A DNA stretch of 6,476 bases from an uncultured Prevotella sp. (lineage in GTDB: Bacteria > Bacteroidota > Bacteroidia > Bacteroidales > Bacteroidaceae): the NCBI GenBank assembly GCA_934281565.1, contig CAKQXI010000129.1, positions 1 to 6,476 of the forward strand. The letters run 5' to 3'. A program made the position numbers and the translations under genes. Positions 1 through 4,137 of the stretch are shown one piece after another; positions within the stretch are counted from its first letter, which is position 1, and each line of letters starts with the position of its first letter. The notes below the pieces were generated by a model. It was not told the origin of the DNA, ran no database searches, and saw only the letters and a list, made by a program, of their open reading frames with translations.

Positions 1-34
1 GAACAGATCCGTCTGGGAATGTGATTTTTACCAT
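1..34 (-). CDS. thrS: Threonyl-tRNA synthetase, N-terminal fragment (gene runs off the left edge)
   Basis: Reading leftward from the ATG at 34-32, the first eleven codons give MVKITFPDGSV, then the window ends. This matches the start of the N-terminal TGS domain of bacterial threonyl-tRNA synthetases, in which a short beta strand is followed by PDGS. The enzyme charges tRNA-Thr with threonine in the cytoplasm, and its N-terminal regions also take part in editing mischarged Ser-tRNA-Thr. No Shine-Dalgarno sequence precedes the ATG, as is common in Bacteroidota. A TACTTTTG box at 72-65 on the same strand would give a leader of roughly 25 bases, too short for a T-box type regulator. Only 11 residues are visible, so the call rests on a short but characteristic signature. 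Another TGS-containing protein is the main alternative. Confidence 0.8.
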   Translation of the reverse strand, partial: MVKITFPDGSV

Positions 35-64
35 AACAACTTAGTATTTTTATTAAATCGATTG

Positions 65-72
65 CAAAAGTA
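65..72 (-). promoter_or_regulatory. Probable thrS promoter, -7 box
   Basis: On the minus strand 72-65 reads TACTTTTG, a perfect fit to the Bacteroidota -7 consensus TAnnTTTG, about 30 bases ahead of the thrS start. A TTTG -33 box at the right distance is not evident; the nearest candidate, GTTG at 91-88, is only 15 bases away instead of about 19-21. Confidence 0.5.
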
Positions 73-112
73 ATGCTTTTTTGCATACAACGCATATATT
101 TTTCCAACTTTT

Positions 113-144
113 TTTGTTTGGGATAGAATTTTATTGTATTTTTG
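113..144 (+). promoter_or_regulatory. Probable ansA promoter (TTTG -33, TATTTTTG -7)
   Basis: TTTG at 113-116 is followed after 20 bases by TATTTTTG at 137-144, matching the Bacteroidota sigma-ABfr pattern TTTG / TAnnTTTG. A second TTTG at 117-120 is slightly too close. Transcription would start near 150, leaving a leader of about 35-40 bases before the ansA ATG. The region is divergent with thrS. Confidence 0.6.
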
Positions 145-187
145 CACACACTTTGAAGTTATTATAGATAAACAAGAATAAACGAAT

Positions 188-1222
188 ATGGCTACAGCAA
201 AAGTTCTCCTTATATATACAGGTGGCACAATCGGCATGGGCAAGAATCCTGAGAATGGGGTCTTGGAACCATTGGACTTCACACACTTGGTGTCTTCCAT
301 GCCGGAGTTCCAACTTATCCAAGCTGACATCGATGTTCGTAAGTTCGACCCTCCCATTGACTCCAGTGACATGGATCCCATGAGATGGGCTGAGCTTGTT
401 AGCCTCATCAGCAACAACTATGAGGAGTACGATGGCTTTGTCATCCTGCATGGCACTGATACGATGGCTTATACTGCCTCTGCCCTTTCGTTCATGTTGG
501 AGAACTTGACGAAGCCTGTCATCTTGACTGGTAGCCAGTTGCCTATCGGTGAGTTGCGTACTGACGGTAAGGAAAACATGATGACTGCTATCGAACTGGC
601 TTCAATGAAAGACACCAATGGGCATCCATTGGTTCCCGAGGTATGTATATTCTTCAATGGCAAGTTGCTGCGTGGCAACCGTGCCATCAAGATGAATGCC
701 GATGGTTTCCATGCTTTCGACTCCTACAACTATCCTCATCTCTGTGATGTAGGCGTTAGCTTCACGTTCCACGACCATCATATCTTGATGCCCGACTACG
801 ACAAGCCGATGGTTCCTCACTTAAAGCTGGACCCAAATGTCATTGTATTCAGCCTTTTTCCTGGCATCCAAGATACCATTGTGCGCCATGTATTGGAGTC
901 ACCATCGTTGCGTGGCATCGTCATGAGAACCTATGGTTCGGGCAATGCTCCACAAGCTCCTTGGATTATGCGACTGCTCGACCAAGCTGCCCATCGTGGC
1001 GTGAACATCGTCAATATCAGCCAATGCCTTACAGGTAGTGTGGAAATGGGAAGATATGGCGCAGGGTTCCAGTTGAAGTTAGCCCATGTGATCAGTGGAC
1101 ACGACAGTACCGTGGAAGCTGCCGTCACTAAGCTGATGTACCTGCAAGGAAGATATTCCGACAACAAGATGGTAAGGGAGAAGTTAAAACAATCTCTCGC
1201 AGGAGAAATCTCTATATTATAA
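188..1222 (+). CDS. ansA: Type I (cytoplasmic) L-asparaginase
   Basis: This gene encodes a 344-residue L-asparaginase, which hydrolyses L-asparagine to L-aspartate and ammonia. The N-terminus carries YTGGTIGM (residues 10-17) with the nucleophilic Thr14 of the TGGT signature. PPIDSSDM (55-62) fits the substrate-binding loop. HGTDTM (88-93) supplies the second catalytic block with Thr90 and Asp91, and RGNRAIKMNADGFHAF (162-177) supplies the conserved lysine, probably Lys168. YGSGNAP (249-255) and SQCLTGSVEMGRYG (278-291) belong to the C-terminal domain; the latter aligns with the segment that holds the allosteric cysteine in E. coli AnsA. There is no signal peptide, so this is the cytoplasmic type I form and not the periplasmic type II form. 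Length is normal for the family. The ATG at 188 follows an A-rich leader without a Shine-Dalgarno sequence and lies behind a consensus promoter. The downstream gene starts one base after the stop, so the two are very likely co-transcribed. Confidence 0.93.
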   Translation: MATAKVLLIYTGGTIGMGKNPENGVLEPLDFTHLVSSMPEFQLIQADIDVRKFDPPIDSSDMDPMRWAELVSLISNNYEEYDGFVILHGTDTMAYTASALSFMLENLTKPVILTGSQLPIGELRTDGKENMMTAIELASMKDTNGHPLVPEVCIFFNGKLLRGNRAIKMNADGFHAFDSYNYPHLCDVGVSFTFHDHHILMPDYDKPMVPHLKLDPNVIVFSLFPGIQDTIVRHVLESPSLRGIVMRTYGSGNAPQAPWIMRLLDQAAHRGVNIVNISQCLTGSVEMGRYGAGFQLKLAHVISGHDSTVEAAVTKLMYLQGRYSDNKMVREKLKQSLAGEISIL

Positions 1223-1223
1223 G

Positions 1224-1634
1224 GTGAAACATTTGATATTTCTCATTACACTGATCATTACGATGACCCTTGGAGGGGTTGGTAATGCCTCGGCTGTTCC
1301 GATGACTAAGCAAGCGGAACAGTTGGAGGAACTTGTGCAACAGAGAAAGGACAAACTGTTCGCCGTGGTACAACAACAAGACAACGGTCAAGAAGCCGTA
1401 TTGACCGATGCCTCCCACCTTTACCGTATATGCAATAGTCGACCACAACGACTTATCCCGTCTTGGAACTTGGTATTACAAGGGCAACAGGATAAATCGT
1501 TACTTTATAAGACCAAATTTTACGAATCCTTTTTATTGAATTTCCGTGGTAGGGAACGACAGGAATCCGCTCCCATCCACTTTGATGTCGCCAGCAGGTA
1601 TTATGTCATCTGCTTACGGCATCTTGTGTGTTAG
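1224..1634 (+). CDS. Small exported protein of unknown function, GTG start, coupled to ansA
   Basis: This 136-residue protein begins with a clear Sec signal peptide. Lys2 and a hydrophobic stretch at about residues 4-20 lead to Ala22-Ser23-Ala24, a good signal peptidase I site before Val25-Pro26. The GTG at 1224 is preferred over the in-frame ATG at 1263 because the ATG would remove most of the hydrophobic core. The GTG lies one base after the ansA stop, implying translational coupling; AGGAG at 1201-1205 is too far upstream for an optimal ribosome site. The mature part (about 112 residues) starts with a Gln/Glu/Lys-rich, probably helical segment (27-57). It then has YRICNSRPQRLIPSWN (67-82) and ends in SRYYVICLRHLVC (124-136). 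Two of its three cysteines are in that tail, the third in the RICNSRP segment. From memory, small Bacteroidota proteins share similar CNSRPQR and YYVIALRH tails, but I cannot name a family. There is no lipobox. It probably acts in the periplasm or envelope; the function is unknown. Confidence 0.8.
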   Translation: MKHLIFLITLIITMTLGGVGNASAVPMTKQAEQLEELVQQRKDKLFAVVQQQDNGQEAVLTDASHLYRICNSRPQRLIPSWNLVLQGQQDKSLLYKTKFYESFLLNFRGRERQESAPIHFDVASRYYVICLRHLVC

Positions 1635-1638
1635 TGAC

Positions 1639-1659
1639 AAGGGATTATTATGCCCTTTT
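1639..1659 (+). terminator. Weak possible terminator hairpin after the ansA operon
   Basis: AAGGG (1639-1643) can pair with CCCTT (1653-1657) across a nine-base loop, followed by only two more T residues. It begins five bases after the stop of the small exported protein gene. The stem is short and the T-run minimal, so partial read-through into the next gene is plausible. Confidence 0.25.
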
Positions 1660-1726
1660 CACAATTCAAAAAACAGTACAAACTATATAACACAATACAT
1701 ATTAATTTAATAATAAGGATAAAATT

Positions 1727-2119
1727 ATGGCAAACATCAAACATTTAGATATGTGTGCCGATGTAATGGCACTTCCAGAAATAACAGTAAAGAAAACCTG
1801 TTTCGGTCTCAAGACCACGATTACCTATGTTCCAACCAACAGCCCTGTGAAAATAAAACAGGGTGAGTATTCGGCTGAAATGGGAAAACGTTGGGAACTG
1901 CTTTTGAACGTAGAGCAAGATGTGGCACTGGAACTTCTCAAGAAATATAACTTCATCCCTACAAGCATTGGAAACTTTAGGGTAGATGCCTGTATTTCAG
2001 AAGATAAGCAGTTCGCTGCCATCCAGTTGCTCCACTTCGCCGACTTCGATTACCAGCCTGCTACTGGAGTAAAAATCTTCAAAGGAAAAGCCGCAGAAGC
2101 GATTAGTTCATGTTTATGA
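1727..2119 (+). CDS. Hypothetical cytoplasmic protein (130 residues)
   Basis: I do not recognise this protein. It has no signal peptide, no membrane segment and no obvious catalytic motif. The sequence looks like a small alpha/beta fold: alternating polar/hydrophobic strands at about 19-45, a likely helix at about 61-74 (NVEQDVALELLKKY), then strands around 82-104 and 115-119. Cysteines are scattered at 10, 25, 89 and 129, with no CxxC pair. The ATG at 1727 has AAGGAT at 1715-1720, a reasonable Shine-Dalgarno-like site for this phylum. Base composition resembles the neighbouring genes and the reading frame is intact, which supports a real gene. No consensus promoter is visible in the 92-base AT-rich gap upstream, so it may be read through from the ansA unit or use a weak promoter. 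The neighbours give no clue to function. Confidence 0.72.
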   Translation: MANIKHLDMCADVMALPEITVKKTCFGLKTTITYVPTNSPVKIKQGEYSAEMGKRWELLLNVEQDVALELLKKYNFIPTSIGNFRVDACISEDKQFAAIQLLHFADFDYQPATGVKIFKGKAAEAISSCL

Positions 2120-2180
2120 TATTTTAATGCAATTTCGGATGTAATTTTTGTTAATTTAGACAAAATAACCATTTTTAGGT

Positions 2181-2212
2181 ATTGACACACATGGATATTT
2201 TACTTATCTTTG
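2181..2212 (+). promoter_or_regulatory. Promoter for the small-peptide unit (ATTG -33, TATCTTTG -7)
   Basis: ATTG at 2181-2184, 20 bases of spacer, and TATCTTTG at 2205-2212 give a close match to the Bacteroidota consensus TTTG / TAnnTTTG. Transcription should begin at about 2219, only about 45 bases before the 35-residue peptide gene. The nearest following terminator is at 2436-2472, which predicts a transcript of about 250 bases. Confidence 0.7.
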
Positions 2213-2231
2213 TACCGAGAAACGACTCAAT

Positions 2232-2267
2232 ATGATGTTTAATCAACAAAAATCTGAAATATCATGA
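2232..2267 (+). CDS. Possible 11-residue upstream leader frame, ATGA overlap with the next gene
   Basis: A frame starting ATGATG at 2232 encodes MMFNQQKSEIS and stops at TGA 2265-2267. The stop overlaps the ATG (2264-2266) of the 35-residue peptide gene in the arrangement ATGA, typical of translational coupling. It would be the first start codon on the predicted transcript. There is no Shine-Dalgarno sequence, and a frame this short could occur by chance. I see no run of one amino acid that would suggest attenuation control. Confidence 0.3.
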   Translation: MMFNQQKSEIS

Positions 2268-2371
2268 ACAGTAATGAAGCTAAAGAGTATGGTGAGTTCG
2301 TAGACATCACAACTCCCATCGATGCGGAAAGTTCCTCCAGTGTGTTAGGAGGCGAGATTTGGTATAACTAA
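2264..2371 (+). CDS. Small acidic peptide of unknown function (35 residues)
   Basis: An ATG at 2264 opens a 35-codon frame ending at TAA 2369-2371. An in-frame TGA at 2255-2257 rules out a longer N-terminus. The peptide has seven acidic residues and only one basic one (Lys7), no cysteine, no signal peptide and no hydrophobic span. Its features are EYGEFVDITTPID (8-20), four consecutive serines (23-26), VLGG (27-30) and the terminal EIWYN (31-35). Support for a real gene: it lies between a consensus promoter and a perfect terminator hairpin, and the frame is richer in GC than the AT-rich sequence on both sides. A Gly-Gly pair just before a short aromatic tail recalls double-glycine leader sites, but no transporter or modifying enzyme is present here to support a secreted or modified peptide. 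Alternatives are a regulatory leader peptide or a small RNA that also encodes a peptide. Confidence 0.55.
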   Translation: MNSNEAKEYGEFVDITTPIDAESSSSVLGGEIWYN

Positions 2372-2435
2372 TTTTTATATATTAGCTATTCAGACTATTT
2401 AAACTATTAGTAAAGTTCTAATAAGTAACGGATGA

Positions 2436-2479
2436 AATAGAGGCTCGACCAATCACTGGTCGAGCCTCTATTATTTTTA
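2436..2479. terminator. Strong intrinsic terminator, probably bidirectional
   Basis: AATAGAGGCTCGACCA (2436-2451) is perfectly complementary to 2457-2472, a 16-bp stem with the five-base loop ATCAC. On the plus strand it is followed by ATTTTTAT (2473-2480), a good T-tract, so it should end the small-peptide transcript. It also begins 15 bases past the stop of the leftward DUF4301-like gene. On that strand the stem runs into CTATTTC, a weaker T-run, so it plausibly serves both converging units. Confidence 0.9.
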
Positions 2480-2487
2480 TATGCTAT

Positions 2488-4011
2488 CTATGCTTGGTGC
2501 TGGTCACGAAGCAAGTCGTTCACGGTCTTCACAGGATTGAACGTACCCAATGGTACTTCCACGAAAACAGTGTTCCAATCGCTCATCGCACCATTCCAGA
2601 GACCCGGCAGCTCCAATGCTTTCAAGTCCTTGCCATTCTTGCTCTTGTTGCTGATGAAACCAGTGCTTGGATCCACATAATCTGGCAAGTTGAATGGTTC
2701 GCCCTTATAGTTCTTGGTAGCGCAAACAAGGTCTACTGGGTTGAAGTGAGTCCCTTGCGTGAACATCTTCATATATTCCTCATTGTCCTTGTCTATCTGT
2801 GAGCTTTCCAAGATTTGCAAGCTGATAGTACCATCACTATTATAGGTAAGGAAAGGACCGCCACCTGGCTCACCCACATTCTTGACAACACCACAAACAC
2901 GCATCGGTCTGTTCAGCTTCTTGCGCAGATAAATAACCAAGTCAGCATCCTCCAGTTCCTTGATGTCTGGACGACGGCAGCAAAGGTCACGCTGTACAAA
3001 GCGGATGATTTCTTCCAACTTCTCATGGTTGTAAGCACCTGTGTCAAGGATCCTCAGATATTCAAAAGCTCTTTTCTGCAAGGTAACGAGGATACCAGCT
3101 ATCACCTGCTTGTAAGTTACGGTCTCGTCTTTCAAGCGGTCTGGCACCACATTGTCTATGTTCTTGATGAATACCACGTCGGCATCTATCTCGTTCAAGT
3201 TCTCTATCAATGCACCATGACCACCTGGGCGGAACAAGAGGCTTCCATCCTCGTTGCGGAACGGTGTGTTATCTGGATTGGCAGCGATGGTATCCGTACT
3301 TGGCTTCTGCTCCGAGAAAGAGACATTATACTTGATGCCATATCGTTCGGCATACTTGCCTACCTTTTCTTCCACCATCTTCTTGAATAGCTCCAGATGG
3401 TCGTGGGAAACAGTAAAGTGGACATTCGCCTCGCCATTGCTGCTGGCATAGAGCGCAGCCTCCACCAAATGTTCCTCCATAGGGGTACGAACCTCGTTCA
3501 GTTCCTTGTACTCATGGAACTGAAGCAATCCCTTTGGCAACTGCCCATAGTTGAGTCCATCTTCCCAAAGGAGATTGGCAACGATTGTCTTGTACTTGTT
3601 CTCGGCAAGCAAGGTCTTGATATTGTCTCCCTCATTCTTACGACACTGGGCGCAAAGTGACTCACGGAAAGCGAACTTCTTGATATTCTCGAAGAAATGT
3701 TTTTCAAAATCAGTGGTTGGCGCATCATATGGGGCAACCAAGAAAGCGAACATATTCTTGAACATACGGCTTGCCGCACCAGATGCTGGCACGAACTTCA
3801 CAACCTTGTGGCCTTCTTTCTTGTAAGCGTTCCATGCTTCTTCATACTTCTTCACTTCATCATTGGATGGGGCGATGATGCCCTTGCCGATGGCTGCTGC
3901 GCCCTCTAACTTCAAGAAAGGGAACCCCTCCCTGATTTGCTCCAACTGATGCTCTATTTGCTGCTCGCTGATACCACGAGCCTTGATTTGGTTTAGGTCT
4001 TGCTGATTCAT
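2488..4011 (-). CDS. DUF4301-like family protein, probable sugar-nucleotidyltransferase fold
   Basis: This 507-residue protein resembles the Bacteroidota family known as DUF4301, recalled from memory. Several blocks look like those of UDP-sugar pyrophosphorylases (UGPase/UAP1 type). KFVPASGAASRMFKN (72-86) occupies the place of the Gly-rich nucleotide-binding loop. RPGGHGALIENLN (261-273) resembles the PGHG/PxGNGG motif. DVVFIKNIDNV (278-288) resembles the segment holding the metal-binding Asp (VSNxDN in UGPase, VDN in UAP1). RVCGVVKNVGEPGGGPF (371-387) followed by ISLQILESSQID (396-407) resembles the GVV...QVVEYSEI segment of UAP1. A conserved-looking C-terminus contains HFNPVDLV (422-429) and WNGAMSDWNTVFVEVP (472-487). 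The inference is a cytoplasmic enzyme joining a sugar phosphate to a nucleotide, or a relative that lost this activity; substrate unknown. There is no signal peptide or membrane segment. The ATG at 4011-4009 lacks a Shine-Dalgarno sequence and lies about 40 bases after a TATATTTG promoter box. It is transcribed alone, divergent from the RelA/SpoT gene. Confidence 0.88.
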   Translation of the reverse strand: MNQQDLNQIKARGISEQQIEHQLEQIREGFPFLKLEGAAAIGKGIIAPSNDEVKKYEEAWNAYKKEGHKVVKFVPASGAASRMFKNMFAFLVAPYDAPTTDFEKHFFENIKKFAFRESLCAQCRKNEGDNIKTLLAENKYKTIVANLLWEDGLNYGQLPKGLLQFHEYKELNEVRTPMEEHLVEAALYASSNGEANVHFTVSHDHLELFKKMVEEKVGKYAERYGIKYNVSFSEQKPSTDTIAANPDNTPFRNEDGSLLFRPGGHGALIENLNEIDADVVFIKNIDNVVPDRLKDETVTYKQVIAGILVTLQKRAFEYLRILDTGAYNHEKLEEIIRFVQRDLCCRRPDIKELEDADLVIYLRKKLNRPMRVCGVVKNVGEPGGGPFLTYNSDGTISLQILESSQIDKDNEEYMKMFTQGTHFNPVDLVCATKNYKGEPFNLPDYVDPSTGFISNKSKNGKDLKALELPGLWNGAMSDWNTVFVEVPLGTFNPVKTVNDLLRDQHQA

Positions 4012-4049
4012 AATACCATATTTATGTTATTTATGCCTGTAATATGGCA

Positions 4050-4081
4050 CAAATATAGTTATTTTTCCTCATAAAGGGAAA
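4050..4081 (-). promoter_or_regulatory. Probable promoter of the DUF4301-like gene
   Basis: On the minus strand, TTTC at 4081-4078 is followed after 20 bases by TATATTTG at 4057-4050, a perfect TAnnTTTG -7 box with a one-mismatch -33 box. The predicted leader is about 33 bases. Confidence 0.55.
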
Positions 4082-4099
4082 TTTTTAAGTGTTTTTTTG

Positions 4100-4107
4100 T
4101 ACCTTTG
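4100..4107 (+). promoter_or_regulatory. Probable promoter of the RelA/SpoT gene, -7 box
   Basis: TACCTTTG at 4100-4107 is a perfect and very common form of the Bacteroidota -7 box. No TTTG is found about 20 bases upstream, where the sequence is GGGAAATTTTT. Transcription from about 4114 would leave a leader of only about 24 bases, just enough for the ribosome site at 4123-4129. Confidence 0.6.
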
Positions 4108-4122
4108 CCTGAAAATTTTAAC

Positions 4123-4129
4123 AAGGAGG
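4123..4129 (+). promoter_or_regulatory. Strong Shine-Dalgarno site deciding the RelA/SpoT start
   Basis: AAGGAGG lies eight bases before the ATG at 4138. Such a complete anti-16S match is uncommon in this phylum and in this window, and it settles the start at 4138. An in-frame TTG at 4105 would add 11 residues, but it falls inside the -7 box and cannot lie on the transcript predicted from that promoter. Confidence 0.85.
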
Positions 4130-4137
4130 CTAAAAAC

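Noticed and set aside
64..84. Imperfect inverted repeat GCAAAAG...CTTTTTTGC between thrS and ansA
   Set aside because: The pairing needs mismatches and consists mainly of A-T pairs. The left arm is explained as the thrS -7 box, and it is badly placed for a terminator.
28..417. A 129-codon minus-strand frame across the thrS/ansA intergenic region
   Set aside because: It overlaps the start of ansA, both divergent promoters and the thrS start; the translation is low-complexity and unlike any known protein.
1263..1265. ATG as alternative start of the small exported protein
   Set aside because: It would delete the first 13 residues and destroy the signal peptide's hydrophobic core, while the GTG at 1224 preserves it and is coupled to the ansA stop.
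2120..2180. Possible terminator after the 130-residue hypothetical gene
   Set aside because: The stretch is AT-rich but I find no stem of useful length, so no terminator is called.
2815..3390. A 191-codon open frame on the plus strand inside the DUF4301-like gene
   Set aside because: It is antisense to a well-supported gene, its translation has no recognisable domain, and it has no promoter or ribosome site of its own.
4105..4137. In-frame TTG giving an 11-residue longer RelA/SpoT protein
   Set aside because: The TTG is part of the TACCTTTG promoter box and has no ribosome site, whereas the ATG at 4138 has AAGGAGG at ideal spacing.
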